Assembly (NCBI GenBank): GCA_010645155.1
Contig: CM021312.1
Coordinates: 11,090,609 to 11,154,608, forward strand
Length of the DNA stretch: 64,000 nucleotides
Direction of reading: 5' to 3'
Origin: Tigriopus japonicus
Taxonomy: Eukaryota; Arthropoda; Copepoda; Harpacticoida; Harpacticidae
Shown here: positions 44,150 to 57,400 of the stretch, piece by piece
How the letters are laid out: each line of letters opens with the position of its first letter
How positions within the stretch are numbered: the stretch's first letter is position 1
The notes under the pieces: model-generated
What the model was told of the DNA's origin: nothing
The model's database searches: none
Seen by the model: only the letters and a program-made list of their open reading frames with translations
Translations under genes and position numbers: made by a program

Positions 44150-45312
44150 ATTGAGCCAGGAAGTTTGCATTAGGCAGCAAATATCGTGGTGAAAGAGGAA
44201 TCCGAGATAAGTTGTGAATAGAACATAAAAGTCACAACAGCTGGAGGTGCTTGCTGAAAACTGGAGGCCACATGCTATAATGCCGCCGAGCATGCATAGG
44301 TAAAGTCTCAAGAAATCAAGCTGCCCTTGGGCGCCTCTTGCCTCCACTTTGCCTTTGGTGCTTAGGTCGTCGTGCTCTTTCCTTTCCCTCCGTTTCCATC
44401 ACCCTCGTGTTTGAGAAAATTGTCAAAGAACACTGAAGCAATCTTATGTGCACTTTCAGCCCATTCGGTCTTTAGGTACGAATGGGGTAGACAGTCGTAG
44501 TTTCCCCAGTGCTTAAATGGCCTGAAGAGGCATGGAGATGAGATGAATCCGAGGAAAGCACATCTGAACTGTCTGTTCAAGATGGGGAAGAGCTTTCGTG
44601 CAGCACAAGCAGGAAAAATTCCCCCATTTCACCTGGATTACCCGCACGTCCATATGTATACGTATTCTGTACACATAGACTCACAAGCCTCTTCTTGTTC
44701 ATGTGGAGCAGGCTCTCCAAGGTATTTTGAGCATTCCTCAATCTCCTCTCTCTTTCTCCCCCCTTGAATCTTGAGCAGTAGCAATGGAGGGAACAAACTA
44801 CGTCAGACTTTGTTGCTAGATAGGCCAGGAGATGATGATGATGATGATGAAGATCTTGCGACAAGCCTTGCCGTCCTGGGGTGAGCCTCCTCCGGGATAG
44901 CCCAAATAGGTGAACGAGGGTAAGCCAAGGCAGGAACTAGAAATCACTTGGCATCCTTCTCGCTCCTAGGAGATTTCCCCCACAGTTGAGTCGTTCAGGA
45001 GTTCTTGGCTTGCAATCTTGATTCGAGAATCCAGAACGTAACGGGTGTACTCTGGACTAATATCGTTGCCAAGATTTCCAATGTTTTGGTGGAAGGAGCC
45101 AAAATTTGAGGTGATCTTGCTATCCCATTCACACTGACGCCATCAATTTTTGGCACCAATACCTGGAACCTGTCCCGAGCCCAAAGACCCGGCTTCTTCA
45201 TATGTTGCCGCGTCACGTAACCTCCTTCAAGGCCGTCCGAGGCCAAGGAGGCCCCGTCCAAGCGGGGTCTTGATCGTAAACAATAATATTGAGATCCACG
45301 TTCATCGAAGAA
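44150..45312. other. Region upstream of the NFI gene
   Basis: More GC-rich than the sequence to the left. It contains a (GAT)n microsatellite at 44,831-44,850 and no recognisable transposon. A promoter or untranslated exon is expected but I cannot place one. Confidence 0.5.
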
Positions 45313-45771
45313 ATGATGGAGCGGAACAACAACAATAACAGCAGCAGTAGTGACAGAGTGGTCGTGGCGCCGAGCAATCCGGACAACTCGGTCATTTCCA
45401 ATGTGCCAATTGAACTTGTGAGTGCAGCCTCTTCAGTGGGTTCAAGGCTGGGGGATCCAGGCAGTCCCAATGTGTATGTCGAGCCGAGCACGGGTGAATT
45501 GACCTCAGTGATTCCGTCCAGTGTGGTTGGCACCCAATCTGGAGGCCTTCAGCTCACCACTATCACGGTGGCCGTACCCGGACCTTTGAGTCCCAATGAC
45601 CCGGTATTACTCCAAGCTGCGGCTGCTGCAGCTGGAACCACGGTCAGTTTGCCCACACATCCCCTTCCACCCACCGTTTCCGTGTCCCTTCCGACCATGC
45701 CTGCTCTGCAGGAATCGACCCTTAAGTGGAAATACGAACAGAACAAAGACAACAAAACCAGTAGCTCTTTG
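45313..45771 (+). CDS. Probable N-terminal exon of Nuclear factor I
   Basis: An ATG (45,313, with a second ATG in good context right after it) opens 153 codons ending at a strong donor, CTCTTTG followed by GTGAGT, in phase 0. The sequence is low in complexity: a short Asn/Ser run after MMER, then Ser/Thr/Val/Pro-rich stretches, a run of seven Ala, and a basic end (ESTLKWKYEQNKDNK). It has no domain and resembles a disordered regulatory tail. The assignment to NFI is inference: it is the nearest upstream plausible coding exon on that strand and its phase fits the next exons. It could instead belong to another transcript. Confidence 0.5.
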
Positions 45772-46561
45772 GTGAGTTGTGTTTAAGATTTTTAAAACAC
45801 ACTTTAACATGCGTTTGTCCTTTAGTTTCCTGCTCTCATTGAATGAAGGTTTGAAATATGAAACCTCGGAAATTCATCTTGCTCATCTGGAAAAAAAATG
45901 TTGGGGGAGGAGGGAAGGGCACGTTTTCTTTCTTGACTTCCTGAAAACATTGAAAGGAAAATTGAAACTTGATTTTTTGAATTGTTTTCATAATTGCTCA
46001 AGAAACTAGAGGACTTGAAGTGTTCTGAGGGAAATCTGGAGTGCTCGATATTTCCATTATTGTACGAATGAACTCCCGTCACTTGAGTTGTTGATAAGGC
46101 CTACGCCGAACAGGGCAACAACATGGGCCGATGAGGGTTTTTAAGCCCATCTCCGTGTGTGCGTGTCTCTGGGCCTTATGATGCCCAACTACGCTTCAGA
46201 AGAGGGTCTGTCTCAAAAACTATGACCACAAATGGTCGTCGGTAAGTTGTAATAAACTTACAACCAACACCAAATCGTTGCGATCAGGTATGCCGAATTT
46301 GGATAAAATGGACTTTTTCATAGGCCAAAACCTCATGGCCGGACCGATTGGAAACTCAAAGGTTGTCAAGACCGACATGAGAAGTGTGTTCAAGTATGAT
46401 GGTCGGCAATCGGAGTGAGCACACTGAGGATTTTTAGAGTCTCCCGCTGTCATTGATGGACTTCATGCGGTGCGAGGGTGTCGACTTCTTTGATCGATCA
46501 CCTCATTTCATAAACATTCGAATCCATCCACTCAAAATAAGTCTTTCATCTGGTGGAGGGT

Positions 46562-46612
46562 CGATGGATGGATGGATGGATGCTTGCTTGCTTGCGTGCT
46601 TGCTTGCTTGCT
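46562..46612. repeat. (GATG)n then (CTTG)n microsatellite
   Basis: Two adjoining tetranucleotide runs, GATGGATGGATG followed by CTTGCTTGCTTG with one interruption. Confidence 0.85.
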
Positions 46613-48351
46613 CGGTTGGTTATTGCTTGGTTGGAAGTGAAGTGGAGGTCATGCACGTGACGCCCAAACTTCTTTTCTCGTCGTTTCCCCCCTTTGAAGC
46701 ATTATTTTCCCCTGGTCGTCGACTGCCCAGGGTCGCAGTGCTCATCAGCATTAAGAAATTTTTCGTTTCGACAATTGTCACATGGGCCGACAATCCGATC
46801 CATCAGACCTTGAACGGGTCTAACACCTCTCCGCCAGATGTCGCTTGGGACGATTTGAGAAAGTTAGTGATAACGCAAGCATTTGTGCACATTCCCGGGT
46901 CTGTCCGGATGCTTTGCCCACGTTGGAGAATTGAGATTGAGAACACATTTGTTATGAGATCGGGGCCAATAAAGTCTGAGAAATTGTGTTCCATTCCCGG
47001 TCCATATGGTCAAATTCGTGGCTCTCACGAGCGAGCACACTATCGAACAACTGGCCATTTCCTAAACAGGGTTAACATCCAATTCGCGACGTCAATTGCC
47101 GGTTTCACTGACTAAAACAAGTTTGTGCCTCAGACAATTCTGGGAATCAACCGAACCGTTACAAGCGATCATCTTAAAATATGATCTCGTGTCAAACTGA
47201 ATGACATTCAGTTCAAGCATAAAGACAAATGACAATTACTGCCGCCATTTTCAACATTTTTTCGCCAGTGATCGAAAGGCATTCGTCCATTCAGCACTGT
47301 TTGAAGTGATAAATTTTCCGGAACCCCGAATCGTCGGATCTGGAGCGCCTTTTATTCTCTGAATGACTTTTGGATCCGGTCAATTGAAACTGAAAATCAC
47401 AGCTCTCAATTGAGACAAGTGGGGTCTCATTTTGGAACAAGAGGCTAAGCGAAAGACTATTTGGAATACCCTGAACAACCGCTACTAATTACTTAAAACA
47501 CAGCTGGTCAAAACCATCAGATTTTGAACAAGTCCATTGGAAAAGACCCCAACCCTTAGTTGATTTAGTGCAGTTTTGTGTGCAAACACAACCGGAATAG
47601 ATACGTAAACATATTACGGATGAACCTGTATGAAAATGTGTGGCAATCAATTTCACAGCCACCCAAAAAATCTGGACCACATTTGGATTGCCTTGAGGTT
47701 GACGAGAACAGTGACCCCAAAACTAGGAGGCTTTTGAAAAACCAACAATGCAATGCTTTAGGGTTGGAGGGAATAATGAGTTGGAGTTGTAGATTGATAG
47801 GATCGATCCCCGGACGCGAACTCATCATCATGAAGCTCTCTCTCGTCGTAGTCTCGTTCTATCGATGGGTATTTGATGAATCAGCTTATTCCCAGGTTGC
47901 TTTGGTGTGCTTGCCAAGAAATCCAAACTTGATGATCAGAGGAAATGATATCCAAATTGAGAGCACAATCAAAGTGATCCCCCCGACAGACAGACACGCA
48001 CTCACATCGTACTACACATACAAAGAGTCCAATGTAGAGCATGCACCCGAGAAGATCTGTAATGGCTTCATTCCTCGTGTGTTCCAAACAGAAATTAGAG
48101 TGAGAACGGAACACTTCACCTTCGTAGGTTTGCTAGAGGAACGCATGGATGGACGAACGGACGGACGAATGGATGGATAGACGGGGACTCGAGGGTAACA
48201 AATGATCGCTCGTAAATCAGGCGCTCGTGTGTGCTACACCAAGGTGGAACAAGCCACCATCTGATTTAAAACCTCCCCCTCAAAAAACGAAGTGTCCCCT
48301 CACACCTCTTGCTCCTTCCTCATGGAACTCGTTCTTGGGAGGTGGACCCGT

Positions 48352-48379
48352 TGGGTGGGTGGGTGGGTGGGTGGGTGGA
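48352..48379. repeat. (GGTG)n microsatellite
   Basis: Seven or so GGTG units on the plus strand, G-rich enough to allow a G-quadruplex. Confidence 0.85.
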
Positions 48380-51300
48380 TATTTGGTCGGATGAGGGACT
48401 CTCAGATAGAGAGAGAGAGAGGACAGAGTGCAGTGTCAAATGGGGGTATTTTCGGGATATATCTCCTGGTAATCAGTTGTGTGGAGAGTAATGGCTACTC
48501 TTTAAGGGTGACAAGCCATGATTCAAACTTAATCTGGGGGTATTACCCGAATATGAGCACGAGGTTTGATCGGGATGGCCTTTGTCGAATGATCCACTTC
48601 CCGATAAGGGTAAGGCGCCCAATGTGTGTTACAATATGGATAGATGGATGCAGTTTCGGTGGATGAAACAAAATATTGAGAATTTCTTCCTTTGGCGGGT
48701 CTCCGCTCTCCGTTTCTCAACCCTTTGAGTCACACTTTGATGAGGTTTTACTGCCTTTCTCTCATTTTGGACAGAGCAGAAAATCTTAGGGTGACGGGAA
48801 AAGCTTTTGCAGCCGTCGTCGCCCTCAAATTTGGACTTTCGTCGTCGTCCCACCGTCTTTCGAGAGGCGACTGGCCCATTGGGTTCACATCCAGATTTGG
48901 CATGAACACCCGTCAAAGCAGAACACCATTTAGGAAATTGCATACATGCATCCATCCATGCACCATTCACTCACTCGGTCTGCCTGTCTATCGGGATGTC
49001 TGGCAACAAACCCAACAAATACCTAGCTACAACCAGTACCACCAACAAAGCCCGATTACCCCTAAACTGCATGCAGTTATAAAAAGAGCACTTCAACTGA
49101 AAGAACACCCTCTTTTTCGGCTAATACAACAGTTTCTAGGTAACGTTCCTTTCTCCTGGGTTCTGGTCTCTTTTTGATGCCATGATTTCTAATCCTTGAA
49201 TTATAAACCCCCAAATCAAAGAACACTTAGTAGCAATGGCACACAACATTTTACCAATGTTGTTGTGTCAACATTGCAATTCCTTTCAAACAGAAGGGCA
49301 AATTACGCATCATATAGGACCATGCAGAAAACCTTTCCACAATTTTCGTACCATTTAGAGAGGCTGTTGTTCAAAGAATTGAATCGGCTTTCCATGTTGT
49401 TCTCAATTGCAGATGCATCTTGACCTTGCAACCACATGTGTGTCAAGTGCAATTGACAATCGGTAACAGACCAACAGAAGCTCAAAGAGGCTGACGTGTC
49501 TCGAAATCTGTCTGGATATTTTTTCATTCTTGGTTGAGCCGTTACGCTTGCAAGATAATTTGTAAAATAGTCTTTTTATCGTTTTATGACTGTGCGACTT
49601 ACTATTTTGGGTCTTGCCTCCGAAGATCTGGCTGGACAATCGGTGTGTGAGTGTGATTAGAGCCCGAGAAGGGTTGTTGATGAGACCCCAAGGATCTCCA
49701 TGCAGGAGCTTCTGATGTGTGTTGCCAGACAGGCGTAAGACTCACACACTACTTCAAAAGCACTCACGCACACACGCACGCTCACCCAAAGGTGCATACT
49801 CAATTTTTTGACAACGGTGTTGCCCGTTGCACCGTTGCACCAAAGTTGTGATGGATGAGAGTATCCCCGACCAAACAAAATGAAAACCTGCCGAAAGAAA
49901 TTTAATTTTGAAGTCATTTGTAGAAGTGGATTGAGGAATTTAAAATCCCAACGATCGCAATCCAAATGAAATAAGGGTTTTCCCGCCTGACTTCACTGTA
50001 TTTCTTTTTTATTTGAAAGCACAAAAATGTTCATTTCTTAAATTTTGTAAACATATTGATAATTCTTCGTAAGACTGCAATGGTTGGTCGGGATTGAAGT
50101 CAAAGCCCAAGACGCATCTTTGAAGGCATTTTCTTTGGCTGTAAAAGTAAAGTTTTTTCCAAATCAAATTGCCCCAACCCAGCCAAAAAGTAGTTTTTCC
50201 GCGCCTAATCACTGTAGTTATTTCTTTGATCATCAACACAATATCGGTCACTTCGACTATTGGTCTTTATACGAGACGAGTGAACATACTGACGTTTCAT
50301 TTAAAGGTCAAAATATTTATAATCAATTTGGAATGTCCAAGTAGAGGAAATAACACAGTGCTTATGAAAGGGGGGCTCTCCAACTCTTTCCAAACCCCCA
50401 AAAGATCATGGGGACCGTCGCAGACACGCATTTAGTCTGCGTCTCCTTGACTTTTTTTAATTGCTATGACGAGCCATCGAGTCTTTGATCAAAAAAATCT
50501 TTACAGCTAGCATTTTCACGGTCAAAATTTTTCCGAAACTGCAACGAACTTTTATGGGCCTTAATTCTGGGAGCACAAAACAGGTTTATGGAAGGGACTG
50601 CACTTGGGCCTCGACCAATCCTTTCAGCATCACCTTTTGGAGAGAGAAGTCTCAACGTATTTATGGGTTGACATTTCAACTCGTAATGGGCTATTATCCA
50701 CAGAAATCCCGTCTTTCTGACTCCTTTCATAAGACAGAGTGCTATGCTCATCGATCTTCTATTAATTAATTGCTTGACGGGCTCGAGAATGACCCCAATG
50801 ATTTTTAGAAGGGCGAGTGCATCTCCCATGGAGAAACTCAAATAATAAACCCCAGATCTATCTCTTGATCAGTGGAAAAATGTTTCTCATCCCGCCTCGT
50901 CATGCGGCTGAAATTAAAATTCCATTTTCCAGCACGTTAATTAAACATTTTTTTGGATTTCCCTCCTCAAATTTCAAATCTGGAGATTGATTTCATTGAT
51001 GAAGTCATTCGGCCCGAACCTGAAACCAGAGCACCAATCAACAAATTCCCTTCCCTTTTTGGGCGTTCAAAAATTGAGTTTTAACTCGCAGTTCCGGTTA
51101 TTTTGGTCTTGCCTCAGAGACGAAGTCGGATGCAAATTTTACGAGGAGCTACTTTTATGACAAAGCATCATGGGCTCCAATTTGCGGTTGAACTTCATTT
51201 GTGTGGCTCATCTAAATTGCCACTTAGGGCCTGCTACCATCTTTGTTAAGTCATATCCACGTGGGAGAGGCCCCTACATTCACTAAGACGGCTATTATTA

Positions 51301-54201
51301 TTGAATGGAAGCCCTTGGTTTCGAGCCGAGTCAGGTGGATGGGACTCTGGAGCATGTTTGACAGATGAAACCCAAGACAAACAAGATAATAAGGAATCTT
51401 GTTCATTAATCAACCCAATATTTGAGTCTCGAGTCATTCTAGAGCATGATGTAGGCCTTCAACCATACATGGTTGGACTCATTCCGAGCGGAACAACGGA
51501 CTCCACAAGAACTTGCGGCCACGTGTTAATGAGTAGACCTTTGGTTCCGGTCGTAGTCGTGTTAATACTCGGATCATGAAATTGAAATTGGAGCTGTGTT
51601 CTATTTTCAAGCCTCTCTTGAGCGACCGAATATGAGTTGGTCGCTTGTCAGATCTGAGAGACTTTTCACAGCAGGACGAAGAGACCACTTTGATGAAATG
51701 GCATGCGCCATCCTTCGTCGATCTAACCGTACAGCATCCAGAGCAACCTACTCTCTGTAGTCTAATCTACCCTGTACTGTATACTTCTACCAGATACAAA
51801 CACTCGAACCGCTACTAATGGAAATATCTGCATGAAATGGAGGAAGCTGCTCGCAAATGGGTTCAAATCTCGGGTTTTGTTGATATCTCTTCATGAGCTC
51901 GCAGGGGTTCAGACTCAAATGGAGCGTTTTGCATCGTTTCTTTGACGGAGGGTATTTTTCAATCCGCCACCATATCAAACTGATACGGATCGAGATTGCT
52001 TGACATCACAATGAGCCTCTGACCGAGTAGTTGACTCCATTACACCTTCACACTCCTCTGATACATTGAAAAGTGAATCGGTCTCTTTAGCAGAGGTAGT
52101 TGTTTGATCAAGATACTCGAAATGGAGAGCAATCATGTGTGTTATGCCATGACAAGGTTTTGATGAGTATGAGCTTCATGAAGTGATGGTAGTTGAAGAA
52201 AAAATCAATCAGTCCTCCGTAAAATGATTTGCATGCTTTACTGATTTGATTTATGGCGCGTTTCGAGAATCCAAAACCGAAGACACTTTTTTTCATCAAG
52301 AATCCAACCACTCCCAATTATTAACTTGATCTGTATTTTTAAGATTGCGAGATTCGCCTTTAAAAGCGGAACGAAAAGGTTCTTTTTTGATCAAGTAGAA
52401 CAAAAAAGGCCATCCATAGTGTCAGCATATTCGAGACTCGGAACCATTAACAGAATTGAGAGACAGAAAAAAGATAAAAGACAAGAAAAGGAGACACGAT
52501 TATCTGACAACACCAACACTGTCGCATTAACGTCTTTCTTAGTTTTCCCATTATCTTCAACATCATTTGTATTGATCTGTCTTAATTATCTGTCTTGAGT
52601 TTCTTTGCTACAATTGCTCTCAGACTACTTGAACAAACAGGCAGAGCAAAAAGGGTACTGGACTAGATAGAATCAAATGTGAATCTCGATTTTTTTGTCA
52701 ACGTGGCCAAACGAATCACTTCCTTTCTTTGCAAGAGTCTGGATGTCTCAAACAATGCATTCCCATTCAACCCAAAACGTATCTGAAACGCGTATGGACA
52801 ACCGTCTCCTTAGCCTATAATAAATTGTATCTATTTTCAACCTGCTTGTCTGAGTCTATTTGCATTTGTTACACACACAACCATCCAATGACTGCTAAAA
52901 ATAGCTCAGTCTAATTTGATACAACGACATATTTTCCAAAGACCACTGAAAATCAGAGAATGATTATTACACAAGTACGATTTACGAGCCTCAAACTGAA
53001 AATCGTGTTTTAAAATGTGAGACAGCTATTTAAGCAGTGTTGCCGTTTCGGAAGAATAGAGATGTCTAAGCATAAGTTATGACTTACGCCCAGGTAGCGA
53101 CCATGAAATATGTTTCACATACTTGAGGGGAGGTCTGCGGGTGGCAGAAAGACCATCCTCTTCGCCACCACAACCACACCACAAGCGTTCACATCTGTGA
53201 TCTGTATTTCAGGTCGCCTCTGATGTGTTTATTTCAGTAATGATTAGGCATACTACATTCTAATACATCGGTCATGAGGCCATAAATAATGGGGGTGATG
53301 TAGCGAAGAACGTCTCTTACATGTACATATAACCACTGGAATGTATGGAGTGGAGTCAAGTATAAGCGGGATTAGATGTGATTTCTGATGACAAGAATAA
53401 GAGGCCGTCTTACAAGGTGGTTGGTTGGATTCCGGCATCCAAAATCAAGAGCACGACTTATTTTCCATCCATGATTTATGGCTGGTGATGGGTCGGCGGG
53501 GAATGCCTTCTGTCGTATTGACTTTGAAAACTGGGTGAATTCGATTGCACCTCCTTTATTGACGTATGGATTTAATATTCAAATTCATCTTACGGTCACC
53601 TTTTGGTTTTCGGGCCACAGCCTCGTCGGATCGCGTTAACCTCGGCGCGATCATTCAGAACGACAAAATTTAGGGCTTTTTTCCGCACAGTGTTGGATGT
53701 GTTGTGACGTGAGATCATGCCAGTGTATATTGCACTCACTATAAGGGTAGATTCGGCCATAAATTGTGGGATTTTTTTCCGATTATAGATTGGCATCCTA
53801 TAGGTTTGACTTTGAACATCTTAATTCGTGTGCAAGTCAAGTGGAGGAATGTATGAGGCGAACGTGGGTCTTGGTGTAATCTATTTCCTATCCTCTCGCG
53901 AACACTTTCTTCATTGCCCCCAGAGTGAACCCCACAGCCCATATGACAACCATAATTCACTCAAACCCAAAAGGATTGAGCACATACAGTACACACCACT
54001 CACATGGATGCCTGGCCCGCTTGTTTTCTCAATGGGTAACCCAAAACAGAATTAATCATGACAGGTGATTGCCTCAGCCATCGTTTGGTATGATTATCGG
54101 GATGTGTGTTCGTTTTTCAATGATTTCGGGAGCTACCAACGGAATGAGGTCTGATATACTCATCAGAATTCGTCACACAAAACGAGCCTCTTTTGGGTCA
54201 G

Positions 54202-54411
54202 GTTGATGAGGGTCAAGAACTTGGAGGCCCACATTCTTCCCGAGCAATTGTGCCTTTGAAATCTCCCGGGAGAGATGTCGACAATCCAAGCGGACAGTTG
54301 CCGCCGACATCAGACACGAAGGGCATTCATTCAAAGGTAATTCAAGTCATGTTTCAACTGTCAGAGAGCCTTCATCCGGGATTAGTTGTGCTGGATTCTC
54401 TTTCACTACAA
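54202..54411 (+). CDS. Candidate NFI exon upstream of the DNA-binding domain
   Basis: An open phase-0 to phase-0 exon is bounded by TTTTGGGTCAG at the left and the consensus donor CTACAA followed by GTAAGT at the right. It codes for 70 residues (VDEGQELGGPHSSRAIV... to ...VVLDSLSLQ). The last residues would join directly to DEFHPF of the next exon, giving [11 protein letters not shown], like the LTQ-DEFHPF junction that vertebrate NFI proteins carry at the same place. A second in-frame donor (TCAAAG followed by GTAATT, after 54,336) would give a shorter form. An in-frame ATG at 54,349 would also allow it to act as an alternative first exon with a 21-residue N-terminus. Confidence 0.45.
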
Positions 54412-57400
54412 GTAAGTCGAGCTAGTACAACAAATTCACTTGACTCTCCGTGCAAGATTCGCCACCATGATTTTTGCACCAGGGAAACGCCGGCTCTGAC
54501 ATTTCTCGAGACTCTTATTTCTCCTCAGAGGCTCTTCGGTTGAGTCTGGATGTGATGGAATTGCTACTTCAAAGGTGGAAGATGTCCAGGCCTTTCAAGA
54601 GGGTTTGATTTTGACCCGGCAGAGTGCAAAAAACTGGCACAAATCCGGTCCCACAGAGATGGGCACCATTCTTTTGGAAGGCTTCGAGAAATAGTGGTTT
54701 AGTGTGATTCAACTCCAAAGTTAGAGAATCACCTCTGCACAGGAATGCCCTTGTTAGCTATGTGCTAATTTTGCAAGCCATGGCTAATCTGCTTAACATT
54801 TCTGAGTTTGATGTCCATCGTGGTGGCATTTACCAAAGCGCATACTCAATCCTCATCTCATAGTCCATCATAACCAGTGTTGCGAATCCGAATGGAAAAT
54901 GTACTTCTGACAAATAACGATGAAGCTGAAACTTTAGAAAATTCTCCGAACGGGCTATTCAGATCAGAATTAATTTAAGAAAAAGCTCCAAACCGTAAAT
55001 TATGCATTTTTTGTTCTTTTTGTATCGCTCTAGCACTAAAAAACTTTACGGCTCGCCCAAGTCAGTTTTTTCCAAATGTTTTTTTTTTTTTTGATGGATG
55101 TTGTTGCCAAGTTTTCAAATCTTTTAGAAGAATATCGTTTATGCCAAAATCAGGAGATACTCCGAGCCTCAAATTTAAATTGTCATTTTACTGTCAATTT
55201 TAACTGTCATTAAAAGCGACACCTCTCAAAATTCAAACATTTCGTCGACATTTTCGTTTTTCAAGTCAGTCAGACATCATGCTCAAAATGGCAGCACTGA
55301 AATCGGATTAAAACCAGATTATGGAGCCTGAAAAGAAGACTTTAGCTCTTCATCTTCGACTTTGGACACTAATTTGGTTGGAGTATGACTCCGTTAAGGT
55401 AATCGCACTATGAATAGACACTCATTAATTATTTCCAATCAGAATTATTAGCCTTTTAAACGTGCTACATTCACACGGGTACGCCCTGAAATCGGAGCGG
55501 TTGGTATTTTCTTCTGCGACGCGTTTTTTGCCCATTGGGTTTGTTCCATTTTCGACTTGGGCGGGCATTCTTATTCATGGCTAATAGTTATTCTGGGTTA
55601 CAAGAAAGTCCAGGGAACTGTAATCACCAAAATGGATTTGCCATTAATAACAGAGCTGGGCCCATCTCTTTGGGTACGAGTACAGTGATGGATGAAATCA
55701 AGTTAAAAAGAGCGGCTTGGAGGCTCCCTTGCAAATTGCATACTTTTCTATTTGGTCACTTCACAATCCCCCTTTTTTGTTCCATTCAAAAGAGAATGAT
55801 GAGAGAAAGAGAGAGATTTTTTTCCACACTATCTGCCTTTCCGTCTACCAACCATCTCATCTACTGTACCTGCATACATACACACTTATCTCTAAACAGT
55901 TTCATTGGTAGCTTGTCTCGTCAAAAAAAACTCTTTAATGAAAATTCCCTTGAGATTATTTACTTGGTCAAGCCATGCCAAGTTCGTGGAATCGTTTGAA
56001 TCCAAATAAGATCTACGATTAATGAAACATTAAAGGAAACTTTAGGTTTGACGAACCGGGCCCGACTATGTCCAAAGTGCTTACTGTATGCCGTTTGGTA
56101 GGCGGAAAGTGATGGAATACTTGAGTATGGATAGCCTTTGTTTTCTCATGTCTCGTTCTTGAGTTCTTGAAAAGCATTCGCCTCCACTTTTACTCTCGTT
56201 AGCCCACAAATGGTCTGGCAAATTCAAGGGGTGTCAGGATGATCGGTGAAAGCTGGAAATGGTTTGATATGGGTCGGAAAATTCCGATTTCCCACACCTT
56301 TTTGTAGTGGGTGTCGGGATGAATTGGTCCTCTCAACTTAAAACCACTCAAACTTGAAACTTGCTCACTCACTCGTTCTGAGATCCTCAGAGGACCCTCA
56401 TTTTAGGAGAATTACACACTTTACCTCAGCCAGTCCAAGCGCATTCGAAACAAATTCATGAATCACATGCGAATGCTTCTTCAATCATCCTAGACCTCTG
56501 AATAAATGAACATGGAGAGGTTCATTCATGAAGTTGTGCGTGTTTTATACCATGGATTAGGTCCATGCCGAACAGAGGTCCGCCGGTTTTGGTACGTAAT
56601 AATAGTTTAGAGGAACAGAGACTCCTCGCAATGCCTGACGGATGTCTCCTCATCTACATATGTAATATCACGGCTTTCAATTTGATTTTAGCAAGATTTG
56701 ATGAATCACTCGACCAAGCCAAGGTGAAGAAAAAATAAAATGTCGAAACACGTTCGTTGGAGGGGAAAAAGCGAAGTTTCATAACGCCATGTTTACGCTT
56801 TGATATCGGACTCACACGAGAGACACTTTTCCACTACAACCACCTGGAGGCTGATAGTAGTTATGTGTGTGTTTAGATGCATTTGGGGGGGAGTGTTTGC
56901 GTGTTCGAGCTTTTAAGAACATATTTATGGATGACATGTTATCCGTCGATGTGTGGGTAGCACACTTTTACAAACATCATTGGCTTTGCTGGACTTCTGA
57001 TAGCGAGGCTACTCACATTCAACAAGAATCCCGTAGCATACACGAGCTCGGACATCGAGAGCTCAAACCCGAGATTAGCCTATCAAACGAAGATGGCTTT
57101 TTTATATTAAAGCTCACAAGAATGGTCCTTGTGAGCAAGTATTTGTGGATTGACGCCCTACTTGATACTCAAGAAACATACCAGGCGTTTCATCACAAAA
57201 TATATAGAGCTCCTCCTTTTGTTGGTTGATGTACCGTGATTTTTGTGCTGGGAAACAACGTGCGAAAAAGGAGAGCATGCACACGCAGAATCGAACACAC
57301 TCATATTAATAGCCAATTGTGGTTGAAATTGATCGAGCAATATTTGTTTAATGGTTCCGTCCGATAATGTACGTGTGAAATGTGCACACCTTCCTGTGGT

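Larger units (their letters stand above)
45772..54201 (+). other. Probable long NFI intron
   Basis: About 8.4 kb with no transposon that I can recognise. It holds microsatellites, (GATG)n/(CTTG)n at 46,562-46,612, GGAT/GGAC repeats at 48,144-48,180 and (GGTG)n at 48,352-48,379. Long plus-strand open frames at 46,456-47,115 and 47,578-48,180 run into these repeats and are probably fortuitous. Confidence 0.5.

Noticed and set aside
46456..47115. 219-codon plus-strand open frame
   Set aside because: It runs through a GATG/CTTG microsatellite, has no domain or splice support and lies in a probable NFI intron.
47578..48180. About 200-codon plus-strand open frame
   Set aside because: No ATG near its beginning, ends in a GGAT/GGAC repeat, no recognisable domain.
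48692..49177. 161-codon open frame with Gln/Tyr-rich end
   Set aside because: No ATG at the beginning and no family; probably chance in moderate-GC intron.
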